A DNA stretch of 64,000 nucleotides from Hahellaceae bacterium (GCA_016744695.1 JADGDV010000011.1:1-64000), one strand, 5' to 3'; positions 1-7,419 are shown, numbered from the stretch's first letter. Numbers and translations are program-made. The notes: generated by a model from the letters alone, not told the origin.

Positions 1-91
1 CTTACTAGAAAGGCTTGAGCCGTGTGCAGGGAAACTCGCACGCACGGTTCTTAGGAGAGCGGCAGCCGGTAACGGTTGCTGCTTATCCGAC
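1..91 (+). mobile_element. 3' end of a group II intron (domains V and VI)
   Basis: Positions 17-50 form a textbook 34-nt domain V. The 5' strand begins GAGCCGTG, the 3' strand ends CACGGTTC, the cap is a GAAA tetraloop, and the AGC catalytic triad lies at 18-20. Positions 51-91 fit domain VI: a hairpin with arms near 58-68 and 73-83 around a GTAA loop, then an unpaired A at 85, seven bases from the proposed 3' end. The intron ends in the expected A-pyrimidine dinucleotide (AC at 90-91). The intron body, any reverse transcriptase and the 5' splice site lie left of the window. The reading frame that opens at 92 is the 3' exon of a nuclease gene, which supports the boundary. Confidence 0.88.
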
Positions 92-964
92 GCGCTTTTA
101 GGTTCCCCAGAGGGGGTTGATCGGCTGATAAACTTTCTAAATTCTATACTGCTGCCTAAATATCCTATAACCAAAGTGGAGATTTCCAACCCTTACAATC
201 CACAAGAATTTGTTGGCGATAAACAATCTATCGTAGATATTAAAGCGATAGATTCAAATAAAATCACCTACCAAATAGAGTTACAACTCTGCAATTACGC
301 ATCACTAGCACACCGTATGGTCTATAACTGGAGCGCCATCTATAAAGCACAATTAACCAAAGGCCTCACTTATGAAAAACTTAACCCGGTGATATCCATC
401 TGGTTAGTGGTAGATAAACTATTTAAAGATAGCCCTAATCATCACCACCATTTCGAACTATACGATAAAAATAATCACTATTCGTTAACCAACCACTGCG
501 CCATACATGTATTAGAACTGGCAAAATGGCATAAACAAGGCACTTTAAGCGAAGCAGATAGTTGGCTATACTTCTTTAAAGACGCAAAGGGTTGGAATAC
601 CTTACCTAGTGAACTCAACACCCCCATAATGAGGTCTGCTATGAAAACACTAAAACAGTTCTCAGAAAAGCAGTTGGAATACTTTAAATATGAAGCTCGA
701 CAGGACTTTATTCGTGAGCAAATGAGCCTGCAGCATGATTATGATGAAGCGCATAGTAAGCTTGATGAGGCAAAGCAGCAACGTAAGCAAGCAGAGCAGC
801 AACGTGAGCAAGCAGAGTTAAAGTTTGAACAAGAAAGGCAAGGGCGTGAGCACTCTGAGAAACAGCTTGAGGACTCCGAGAAGCAGCGTGAGCAAGAAAA
901 GAAAAGTTCAAAAGAAGAAATTGAAGTTTTGCAAGCCAAGTTACGCGCGGCAGGCTTGATATGA
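92..964 (+). pseudogene. Rpn/PD-(D/E)XK family nuclease-transposase, 3' exon (5' part lost to the intron)
   Basis: From the intron boundary the frame is open and reads like the region that follows the N-terminal DFAFKKLFG-type motif of Rpn/PDDEXK_2 (PF12784) proteins: GSPEGVDRLINFLNSIL, then EISNPYNPQE. The nuclease-type core is visible as VDIKA followed by IELQ (acidic residue, then E-x-Q). The last 80 or so residues are a charged coiled coil made of degenerate KQ/EQ/QR repeats, common at the C-terminus of this family. A GTG at 176 is the first usable start without the upstream exon, but it would omit conserved N-terminal sequence, so it is probably not the native start. Rpn proteins promote RecA-independent recombination. 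Whether this copy works depends on intron splicing. Confidence 0.82.
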
Positions 965-966
965 AT

Positions 967-1024
967 TAAAAGGGCTTGGTGACACCTGAGAATCATTATC
1001 ATCAATTTTACAGGCATGCATAAA
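967..1024 (+). repeat. Dispersed repeat, copy 1 (GGTGACAC...GAATCATTATCAT)
   Basis: This stretch just after the nuclease stop codon matches positions 20513-20570 over roughly 58 bases, with few differences and a 1-base indel. A shorter copy sits at 1899-1937. The core TGAGAATCATTATCAT resembles one and a half arms of a Fur box. No coding potential is seen here. Confidence 0.7.
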
Positions 1025-1078
1025 AACCCGGTGACATTCATCTGGTTAGTGGTAGGCAAACTCTTTAACATGTCAAAG
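1025..1078 (+). pseudogene. Fragment of a second Rpn-type nuclease gene
   Basis: Eighteen codons read NPVTFIWLVVGKLFNMSK. They correspond to NPVISIWLVVDKLFKDSP of the nuclease gene just upstream (near 388-441), with clear DNA similarity. There is no start and no flanking homology, so this is a decayed fragment of a paralogue or a rearrangement scar directly next to a dispersed repeat. The rest of the gap up to 1158 shows no further gene; it holds a possible ribosome binding site (GAGAG) before the next ATG. Confidence 0.65.
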
Positions 1079-1158
1079 GGCCTGAGTAGCTAGGGTTGAT
1101 ACCCTGAGTTGTAAAAAGAACACGGCTATGATTTAGCCACATCCGTAGAGAGTTAGTT

Positions 1159-1581
1159 ATGAGTGATATTCGCTGGCATCAGCGCACAGCAAGCTTCAAT
1201 TTGGCCTTAAATGAATTAACCGAAGCTGTTGAGCTATCGCAACAGCGTGACCTTACTAAATTAGAAGAGCAAGGGTTAATTCAAGCTTTCGAATATAATT
1301 ACGAACTTGCGTGGAATTGTCTTAAAGATTTTTATGAATACCAAAACGAAGAAGGTATTCAGGGCAGTCGTGATGCAATACGCTTGGCATTCAAGCGTGG
1401 CTTGATTGCAGATGGTGATGTATGGATGAATATGATCCGTAGCCGAGCGTTAACCTCCCATACTTATAATCGTGAAACTTCACGTAAAGTGGTAGAAAAA
1501 ATATTAACAAGTTATCATGCTGCGTTTGTTGCACTTAATGCTCGCTTAAACCAAATAAAACATGAACAGCAATATGATTGA
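1159..1581 (+). CDS. HepT-like HEPN protein (HI0074 family), toxin of module 1
   Basis: This 140-residue helical protein matches the HI0074 family, formerly called nucleotidyltransferase substrate-binding proteins. It opens with IRWHQR, has YELAWNCLKD in the middle, and carries RALTSHTY near residue 95. That last motif is the RX4HXY signature of HepT-type HEPN ribonucleases. In characterised HepT/MntA systems the partner nucleotidyltransferase AMPylates the motif tyrosine to neutralise the toxin. The gene overlaps the downstream nucleotidyltransferase by 20 bases, which indicates translational coupling. Family and pairing are firm; toxicity is inferred. Confidence 0.85.
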   Translation: MSDIRWHQRTASFNLALNELTEAVELSQQRDLTKLEEQGLIQAFEYNYELAWNCLKDFYEYQNEEGIQGSRDAIRLAFKRGLIADGDVWMNMIRSRALTSHTYNRETSRKVVEKILTSYHAAFVALNARLNQIKHEQQYD

Positions 1582-1921
1582 CGTTAAGCAAACCGGTTTA
1601 TCTGTAGGGTTACTAGATAAACTCAGTGGTATATTCTCTAATTACCCTTCTGTTAAGCAAGTGAAGTTATATGGCTCAAGAGCTAAAGGTAACTTTCGTC
1701 ATAGTTCAGATATTGATTTAACGTTTATTGGACGCATAACCCATGATGAGCTTATGGGTATCGACGCATTAATAGATGACCTATTAACGCCTTATACCTA
1801 TGATTTGTCTATATTAGCGGACATAGATAATCATGAGTTATTGGAACATATTGAAAGGGTAGGTTTGGTTATTTACCCGTTTGAATCGTTCAACCCCTTA
1901 AAAGGGGTCGGTGACACCTGA
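1562..1921 (+). CDS. MntA-like nucleotidyltransferase (HI0073 family), antitoxin of module 1
   Basis: Minimal nucleotidyltransferase with the active-site signature GSRAKGNFRHSSDID (GSX10DXD) at about residues 38-52, plus a later conserved acidic residue in YDLSILAD. It is the expected AMPylating antitoxin of the HEPN protein it overlaps. An alternative ATG lies 12 bases downstream at 1574. The last residues (PLKGVGDT) are encoded by the dispersed repeat that begins near 1891, so the native C-terminus has probably been replaced by about ten foreign residues. Confidence 0.84.
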   Translation: MNSNMIDVKQTGLSVGLLDKLSGIFSNYPSVKQVKLYGSRAKGNFRHSSDIDLTFIGRITHDELMGIDALIDDLLTPYTYDLSILADIDNHELLEHIERVGLVIYPFESFNPLKGVGDT

Positions 1922-1940
1922 GGATCATTATCATAACCTA
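1891..1940 (+). repeat. Dispersed repeat, copy 2, preceded by a CCCCTTAAAAGGGG palindrome
   Basis: It shares TTAAAAGGGGTCGGTGACA with copy 3 at 20510, continues with CCTGAGGATCATTATCAT and then diverges. It overlaps the end of the nucleotidyltransferase gene in frame. The palindrome at 1893-1906 could form a short hairpin. No transposase is attached. The bases up to 1995 hold only the ribosome binding site (AAGGAAAG) of the next gene. Confidence 0.65.
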
Positions 1941-1995
1941 ATGTGATGATACCTAAGTCAGAATAATGGATTTTATAATTAAGGAAAGTTAGATC

Positions 1996-2481
1996 ATGCG
2001 AAAAAAAGCCATTAAACTTATATTGCTTGCTGGGCTTGTATCTTTTATTACTGCTTGCTCAGAGGGTGAGAGTAACCTGTTAACAAACAGTGCTTTTGAT
2101 ATTGATGCAGAGGGTTGGAAGCCATATCAAGGTTCAGTGCTCTCTGTAGATGCTGGCAGGCTAAAGGTGAGTAATGGTGCGTCAGCTCTTAGAGGGCGAG
2201 CGATTCAATCTTTTCCTACTGAAGTTGGCGAAACTTATAAAGTTACCATGGATTATAAAGAAGGTAATGCCCCCGCTTATTTTGCATATGTAACCACAAA
2301 CCCTACAGGTTCAATTAGTGGTAAACTTGAGGGCGTTAAAGGTGCTGCAGATCTTTATAGTGGAGAAAAGAAATTCAAATTTACCGCAACAACACTTAAT
2401 ACAGTGCTTGTAGTCGGCAATAATGACATCTCACCAGACGCTTATAGTTTGTTTGATGAAATAACGGTCACTAAAAAGTAA
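1996..2481 (+). CDS. Secreted lipoprotein with a carbohydrate-binding-module-like domain
   Basis: The N-terminus is a lipoprotein signal peptide: MRKKAIK, a hydrophobic stretch, then the lipobox ITAC with the acylated cysteine near residue 21. The mature part begins NLLTNSAFDIDAEGW, typical of the first strand of CBM4/9- or DUF642-like jelly-roll domains, and ends FDEITVTKK, the usual last strand of that fold. So it is an envelope-anchored sugar-binding or structural lipoprotein of about 140 residues with no catalytic domain. It lies between two HepT/MntA modules. Ligand and function are unknown. Confidence 0.6.
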   Translation: MRKKAIKLILLAGLVSFITACSEGESNLLTNSAFDIDAEGWKPYQGSVLSVDAGRLKVSNGASALRGRAIQSFPTEVGETYKVTMDYKEGNAPAYFAYVTTNPTGSISGKLEGVKGAADLYSGEKKFKFTATTLNTVLVVGNNDISPDAYSLFDEITVTKK

Positions 2482-2498
2482 AAATTGATGGCGTAGCT

Positions 2499-2900
2499 AT
2501 GCAAGAAGATATTCGCTGGATTCAGAGATTGAGTAACTTTAAACGTGCGTTTAATTTACTCTCCTCATCACTTGAGATAACGTCCCCTTCAGAGGTTGAG
2601 CGTGCCGGTATTATTCAATTCTATGAGATGAGCTTTGAACTTTCTTGGAAGACGTTGAAAGATTATTTGCAGATGCAAGGGTTTGATATAGCTTCACCAA
2701 GACAGGCGATAAAACAGGCTTTTCAAGCGGGGATTATTGACGACGGACACGAATGGATTCAGGCGCTTACAGATAGAAATCTAACTGTTCATACGTATGA
2801 TGAGCAAAAGGCGTTGGAAGTTGAAAAAGCTATAAGAAATATTTATTACCCACTTATAGATAAATTGCTAATCAGGCTGAGTTGCGAGGCCCAGTTATGA
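2499..2900 (+). CDS. HepT-like HEPN protein (HI0074 family), toxin of module 2
   Basis: This is a second HI0074-family protein, clearly diverged from the one at 1159. It keeps IRWIQRLSNF at the start, FELSWKTLKDYL in the centre and RNLTVHTY near residue 93, the RX4HXY motif of HepT toxins. Its stop codon overlaps the ATG of the nucleotidyltransferase gene (ATGA), an operon layout typical of these modules. The divergence from module 1 suggests separate acquisition rather than recent duplication. Confidence 0.85.
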   Translation: MQEDIRWIQRLSNFKRAFNLLSSSLEITSPSEVERAGIIQFYEMSFELSWKTLKDYLQMQGFDIASPRQAIKQAFQAGIIDDGHEWIQALTDRNLTVHTYDEQKALEVEKAIRNIYYPLIDKLLIRLSCEAQL

Positions 2901-3232
2901 TTGGCGGTTTGTGTAATCAGGATATGAACTTAATAGTTGATATTATCCACACATACCCTCAGGTTGTTGAGGCGAGATTATTTGGTTCTAGGGCTAAGGG
3001 TAATTACAAATCTGGCTCCGATATTGATGTTGTTTTGTTTTTAGAGACAGAGCAGTCAAACAGTCGTACGAAGGTGGTTAATGAGTTGCATGACCACTTA
3101 GAAGAGGCGCTGCCACTACCCTATTTTTTTGATATTGTAGATTACGATTCTATTAATAATGATGCATTAAAAGAGCATGTAGATCGAGTGGGTGTGGTGA
3201 TTTATAAAAAGGACGACGGGTCAAGAGCTTGA
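2897..3232 (+). CDS. MntA-like nucleotidyltransferase (HI0073 family), antitoxin of module 2
   Basis: Nucleotidyltransferase of about 111 residues with LFGSRAKGNYKSGSDIDV (GSX10DXD) near residues 28-42 and a later FFDIVDYD acidic strand, as expected for the third catalytic carboxylate. The ATG at 2897 overlaps the toxin stop codon; a TTG five codons upstream is less likely. Its own stop overlaps the TTG start of the glycosyltransferase that follows, so the module and the sugar gene may share a transcript. Confidence 0.84.
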   Translation: MIGGLCNQDMNLIVDIIHTYPQVVEARLFGSRAKGNYKSGSDIDVVLFLETEQSNSRTKVVNELHDHLEEALPLPYFFDIVDYDSINNDALKEHVDRVGVVIYKKDDGSRA

Positions 3233-4221
3233 GTGTTTTGCTTTGTTTGCCGACTATTAAATGCGCTGTGGTTATTGTTAACTATAATGCTGGTCATCAT
3301 TTATTGGCAGCATTGAGTGGGCTAAGTAAGCAATCAATAGCGCCAGACAAAGTGATTGTTGTGGATAATGCCAGCGAAGATGGCTCAGCTTTAGAGGCCC
3401 AGCAGCAATATCCGGGCTTTTCTTTTCGTTACTTAAACACCAATACCGGTTTTGCGGTTGCAAACAACGTTGCCATTGCTGAATTGACCAATTTTGATTA
3501 TGTTGCGCTACTAAACCCAGATGCGGTGCCCGATGTGAACTGGTTGAAAAGCCTGCTTGATATGGCGCGCTTACTGCCTGAATATGGGTCGTTTGCGTCA
3601 CGTATGCTTTGTGATCATGACCAATCTTTAATTGATGGTGCCGGTGATGTTTATCATGTGAGTGGGCTGCCATGGCGTCGATTTTATCAAGGTAATGCCG
3701 ATGCATTAGGTAAATTTGAACAAGATGTATTTAGTTGCTGTGCTGGTGCGGCTTTGTATAAGTTAAGTGCTATAAGGGCGGCAGGCCTTTTTGATGAAGG
3801 TTATTTTTGTTACGTCGAAGATGTAGATTTAGGTTTTCGTCTTCAGCTATTAGGTTACTCTTGTCGTTATGTACCAAGTGCGATTGTCTCTCATGTGGGG
3901 TCTGCAACAACCGGCTTGAATAGTGATTTTAGTCTTTACTATGGGCATAGAAATCTAGCTTTGACTTATATTAAGAATATGCCATGTGTTCTTTTTTGGT
4001 TGTTTTTACCGTTACACCTTTTGCTTAATTTGTTTAGTCTTTTTTGGTTTTTGTTTAAAGGTCGGCCAAGGGTAATATTTAAGGCGAAATGGGATGCTCT
4101 TATAGGACTCCCTAAAATGTGGGGTAAAAGAAAGGTTGTTCAGCAGACTCGCACATCTAGCGCCATCAGTATTTTGCACTTATTGGATAAAAGACTATTG
4201 ATTAGAAAGGGTAATAAATGA
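3229..4221 (+). CDS. Glycosyltransferase family 2 (rhamnosyltransferase-like)
   Basis: GT-A fold glycosyltransferase of 330 residues. AVVIVNYNAG begins the nucleotide-binding domain, VVDNASEDGS follows, NTNTGFAVANN is the GT2 signature of the WcaA/RfbN type, and LLNPDAVPD supplies the acidic metal site. YVEDVDLGFRL is the ED-x-D acceptor and base region. A hydrophobic segment near residues 255-280 suggests membrane association. It starts at a TTG overlapping the upstream antitoxin stop. It probably adds one sugar to the polysaccharide repeat unit; donor and acceptor are unknown. Confidence 0.85.
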   Translation: MSVLLCLPTIKCAVVIVNYNAGHHLLAALSGLSKQSIAPDKVIVVDNASEDGSALEAQQQYPGFSFRYLNTNTGFAVANNVAIAELTNFDYVALLNPDAVPDVNWLKSLLDMARLLPEYGSFASRMLCDHDQSLIDGAGDVYHVSGLPWRRFYQGNADALGKFEQDVFSCCAGAALYKLSAIRAAGLFDEGYFCYVEDVDLGFRLQLLGYSCRYVPSAIVSHVGSATTGLNSDFSLYYGHRNLALTYIKNMPCVLFWLFLPLHLLLNLFSLFWFLFKGRPRVIFKAKWDALIGLPKMWGKRKVVQQTRTSSAISILHLLDKRLLIRKGNK

Positions 4222-5060
4222 CTCCTGAACGTGAGTTAAGTATAAGTATAAGTTTGGTTACCTATTTTCCTGACTATGATTTGCTGGGTAAATTGTATTT
4301 ATCGTTAATTACGTCAGTAGAGTGCTTAAATAATCACTTACCTACTCATGTAATCCTTCATGTCGTCGATAATAGTGCTCAGAATGATGAATTTAAACAG
4401 TTAAAAAAATTCAGCTAGTCTTTTTTTGCCGATTGTGAATGGCTGCATGTTGAATATATCAGCCCAGGTTCTAATTTAGGCTATGGTTGCGCGAATAACC
4501 TTTCTATTAATAAAGTTCGGTCTGATTATCATCTTGTACTAAACCCTGATGTTATTTTTGAACCAGATACCTTATTAAATGCTATCGACTATCTTGATCA
4601 AAATCAGGACACGGGTTTGGTTTCCCCTAAGGTATACGGTCTTGATAATAAACAGCAATATATCGCTAAAAATTACCCCGATGTATTTACATTATTATTA
4701 CGCGTTGTGAATAAATCATGGTTGAACGATAAATTTAGGGCTCGGCTTTTTTCTTATGAAATAAGAGCAGTTGCCCAGTCTAAGGAAGAAGTAAATATAC
4801 CTATCGCTGGAGGTTGTTTTATGTTTTTTAGGACCGAAGTTGTTCAGCGGGTCGGAGGTTTTGATCCGGATTATTTTTTATATTTTGAAGATTTTCAATT
4901 GTCATTAGATGTAGCTAAAGGAACAAAAATTATTTTTGTTCCTAGTGTTGTTATTCAGCATGGAGGTGGGCAAGTATGGAAAAAAGGCAAGTGGCACTCT
5001 TTTCAATTTATAAGGTCGGGCGTACAATTTTTTAATAAGAATGGATGGAGGTTCTTTTGA
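4218..5060 (+). pseudogene. Second GT2 glycosyltransferase, interrupted by one in-frame amber codon
   Basis: The frame is open from the ATG at 4218 to the stop at 5058, apart from a single TAG at 4416-4418. Both halves read as one GT2 protein. SLVTYFPDYDLLGKL and HVVDNSAQND precede the stop; GSNLGYGCANNLSI, LVLNPDVIFEPD, GGCFMFFRTEVVQRVGGFD and YFEDFQLSLDV follow it. No frameshift is needed. A single C-to-T or similar change (CAG or TGG to TAG) explains the break. The gene overlaps the previous glycosyltransferase by 4 bases. Restart at the downstream start near 4617 would lack the nucleotide-binding half. Confidence 0.85.
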
Positions 5061-5184
5061 TATAATGTGTTTTCCGGTTGAAAAACATACACCTCCTTTA
5101 CACTACCCAAGCTAGACGCCAACTAGCCAACTAGCTAATGATCCCTTATAATCCCCTCTTTTATACTTACACTAATAGGCCGTC

Positions 5185-6237
5185 ATGCAGAATCAAAGCG
5201 TTCTCCCCATTCAAACCCAAGAAGATGAAATAGACCTCTTTGAACTGGCTGCAGCCTTATGGCAAAGAAAATGGGTGGTGGTAGGTGTTACTACGTTAAC
5301 GATAGCGCTAGCCGTGGCCTACCTTCTCATTACCCCCAAAGTATACGAAGCCAAAGTTATTATTAGTGAAACTCAGTCAGTAAATGTAACGCAGTTGAAT
5401 GTTGGTGAAGAACAGTTAGGCCAATACTCTCAGTCTGTTACCTCATTATCTGTCTTTACGTTATTTCAGAAAAACCTTCAGTCCAGAAGCCTGGTGATGG
5501 CATATTTTAAAGAACATGTTGAGCCTGTTTACCGAAGTAAGGGTTCCGATGCTTCGGCCAATAACCTACTAGATAATGCATTCTTAAAATCGATATCGGT
5601 CACTAAGCCTGGTAAAAACAGTGTTTACCTGTCAGTCGCTCACCAATACACTGATACCGCCTTAGCCGCCCAATGGTTAAATGGTTACCTAGGTTATATT
5701 GAGCAAAAAACAAAAGAAGAACTTGTGACATCAGCAAATCATAACAAGGCTCTGGCCGTTAAAGAATACGAAAAAGAAATTACATCGTTAAGAACAGTCT
5801 ATAGCCAGAGATTACAGGATAAAATTATTTTACTGGAAGAAGCGTATAAAATAGCTAAAAAACTTAACATTAAGAAACCTGCAATGAGTGGTCTTGCAGA
5901 TAAGATGCCTTCAAATAGCCTGGATGAAAGTTTACTCTATATGAGAGGCTATGAAGTGCTCAGGGCGGAGATTGACTCATTAAAATCACGAGAGTTACTT
6001 GACCCGTTTATTGAAAAAATTCGACCGATACAAGAAAAAATTAGCTATTTGGACTCTGTTGAGTATGAACTTACTGAATTGGAAGTTATTAATGTGGATG
6101 CTTGGGCTGATGAGCCAGAGCAGAGCATTAAACCGAAAAAAGCATTGGTGTTGATTTTGGCTGGCTTGTTGGGTGGAATGCTCGGGGTGTTTGTCTCGTT
6201 AATTATGTGGGCCGTTTCTAAAAGAAAAGCGTATTAA
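5185..6237 (+). CDS. Wzz/FepE-type polysaccharide chain-length regulator
   Basis: The 350-residue protein has the Wzz layout. A short cytoplasmic N-terminus (EDEIDLFELAAALWQRKW) precedes a first membrane helix at about residues 31-50. A long periplasmic coiled-coil region follows, then a second membrane helix near residues 322-342 with the GLLGGMLGVF motif. It would set the modal length of Wzy-made chains. It lies between the broken glycosyltransferase and remnants of toxin-antitoxin genes, with a 124-base gap upstream that contains TATAAT-like hexamers but no convincing -35 box. Confidence 0.85.
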   Translation: MQNQSVLPIQTQEDEIDLFELAAALWQRKWVVVGVTTLTIALAVAYLLITPKVYEAKVIISETQSVNVTQLNVGEEQLGQYSQSVTSLSVFTLFQKNLQSRSLVMAYFKEHVEPVYRSKGSDASANNLLDNAFLKSISVTKPGKNSVYLSVAHQYTDTALAAQWLNGYLGYIEQKTKEELVTSANHNKALAVKEYEKEITSLRTVYSQRLQDKIILLEEAYKIAKKLNIKKPAMSGLADKMPSNSLDESLLYMRGYEVLRAEIDSLKSRELLDPFIEKIRPIQEKISYLDSVEYELTELEVINVDAWADEPEQSIKPKKALVLILAGLLGGMLGVFVSLIMWAVSKRKAY

Positions 6238-6248
6238 GAGTAAATTTA

Positions 6249-6593
6249 ATGACAACTGAAATAAGTTGGCATCAACGTCTAAACAGCTTTAATACCGCCC
6301 TAAAGCAGTTAAAGGAATGTGTTGAGTTAAGTAAGTAAAGAGAATTATCGCTTCTTGAAGAGCAAGCTTTAATTCAAGTATTTGAATATAACTTTGAATT
6401 AGCCGTTGCATTTAATCATTACCCAAAAGACGCATGGCAACAGCGTTTACAGCCTGAAAATCTGGCAATGGTCGTAATCGAACACGGGCAAGCTATTCAA
6501 GTGAATGACCCATTGCGATTAGCAAAAGAAGAAAACCGCATTACATCAATGTGGGAACTCGATCACCTGTACCATAGGCAGCATTATGGATAA
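6249..6593 (+). pseudogene. Chimeric remnant of a third HI0074-type toxin gene
   Basis: The first 51 codons match the HI0074 family (ISWHQRLNSF, then LIQVFEYNFELA), but codon 30 is a TAA stop at 6336-6338. After FELA the homology ends abruptly, and the same frame continues with about 62 codons of unrelated sequence (AFNHYPKDAW ... ITSMWELDHLYHR) to a stop at 6591. The catalytic RX4HXY region and any partner nucleotidyltransferase are gone. The origin of the second half is not recognised. It looks like the C-terminus of another small gene joined by deletion. Confidence 0.75.
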
Positions 6594-6708
6594 GAATTAT
6601 AAAGATGCCATGATAGAGCATGTAAAAGAACTAGAAGAAGAGCTAAGCGAAGCGGTCGATAAAAATGTGTTCGATAGCAAGGTAAACTACTATGCCCAAA
6701 ATATTTGA
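6586..6708 (+). CDS. Small hypothetical protein (40 aa)
   Basis: An ATG overlapping the end of the chimeric remnant opens a 40-codon charged, helical ORF (KELEEELSEAVDKNVFDSKV). It overlaps the DUF4160 start by 17 bases. Tight overlaps on both sides suggest it belonged to the same operon as DUF4160/DUF2442, but the family is not recognised and it could be spurious. Confidence 0.4.
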   Translation: MDKNYKDAMIEHVKELEEELSEAVDKNVFDSKVNYYAQNI

Positions 6709-6997
6709 ATACTTAGGCATTGTTATTATGTTTTACAGTAATGAGCATGAGCCTATACATGTCCATGGTAAGTATCAGGGTTATGAGTCCAAAGCGGACT
6801 TTATAATTGATAATGGTGATGTTGTTGATATTCAAATAAAAGAAGTTAAAGGTAAAAGGCCTTTACCCAAAAAAGAACTAAAAGAATTTAAAATATTTGT
6901 TGAAAAATTTAAAATAGAAATTGTACAAAAATGGATAGATTACTTCGTTTATCACAAGTCAATAACATGCATTAAAATAGAAGGTAAGGTGAAATAA
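6692..6997 (+). CDS. DUF4160 protein, putative toxin-antitoxin partner (pair 1)
   Basis: MPKIFEYLGIVIMFYSNEHEPIHVHGKYQG is close to the DUF4160 consensus (P-x-I-x-x-F-x-G-I-x-I-x-M-Y/F, then H-x-P-H-F/V-H), including the conserved histidines. The protein has 101 residues with a lysine-rich middle. DUF4160 genes almost always precede DUF2442 genes, as here (overlap of one base with the next ATG), and the pair has been proposed as a toxin-antitoxin system. No biochemical activity is established. Confidence 0.8.
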   Translation: MPKIFEYLGIVIMFYSNEHEPIHVHGKYQGYESKADFIIDNGDVVDIQIKEVKGKRPLPKKELKEFKIFVEKFKIEIVQKWIDYFVYHKSITCIKIEGKVK

Positions 6998-7251
6998 TGA
7001 ATACCGTTATTACAATAACCCATGCCATTTATATGCAAGACTATAAAATATCCCTAAAATTTAATGATGGCAAAGAACAAACAGTGGATTTTGCGGGTTT
7101 TATAAAGAATACGCGGCACCAGGATATAAAAAAATACCAAAATATAGATGAATTTAAAAAATTTCATTTAACCTTTGGCGACTTAGAGTGGAATGATTAT
7201 GAATTGGCATTTCCAATATATGATTTGTACCAAGGTAAAGTCAGTCATTAG
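6997..7251 (+). CDS. DUF2442 protein, putative toxin-antitoxin partner (pair 1)
   Basis: This 84-residue protein has the DUF2442 pattern: an N-terminal strand pair followed by ISLKFNDGKEQTVDF, and a late FGDLEWNDYELAFPIYDLY in place of the usual W-P-x-x-A-D-L-x-P-E-x-L-Y. It is coupled to DUF4160 by a one-base overlap. A second, diverged DUF4160/DUF2442 pair lies at 29908-30410. Function is inferred only from pairing. Confidence 0.78.
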   Translation: MNTVITITHAIYMQDYKISLKFNDGKEQTVDFAGFIKNTRHQDIKKYQNIDEFKKFHLTFGDLEWNDYELAFPIYDLYQGKVSH

Positions 7252-7368
7252 TAGGCTATATAAAATTAAATGTTTATAATTTGAAAAATGTAAGAGCTTG
7301 CCTGCAAGTGAATGCATAGCTAATTTAGCCCGATAAATTAATAAAGCACTAATAATACAAGAGCAATC

Positions 7369-7419
7369 GGGTCTGACCCCATTGGTTTTTACATTGGTTT
7401 TTTCCCCATTGGTTTTTTT
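7369..7419 (+). repeat. GGGTCTGACCCC palindrome and three CATTGGTTTTT repeats before legB
   Basis: A 12-base palindrome-like motif (GGGTCTGACCCC) leads directly into three near-identical 11-base units, CATTGGTTTTT, at 7380, 7392 and 7407. The last abuts the GAGGAAGG ribosome binding site of legB. Such GGTCTGACC-centred sequences often flank REP-associated (Y1) transposase remnants in gammaproteobacteria. The remaining 185-base gap holds no gene. Confidence 0.6.

Noticed and set aside
708-1071. Minus-strand reading frames opposite the nuclease coiled coil
   Set aside because: Low-complexity Ala/Ser/Cys-rich sequence caused by the repeated charged codons on the plus strand; no start context or family similarity.
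5061-5184. JUMPstart/ops element before the polysaccharide genes
   Set aside because: Neither the conserved GGCGGTAG core nor the longer JUMPstart sequence is visible here or before legB.
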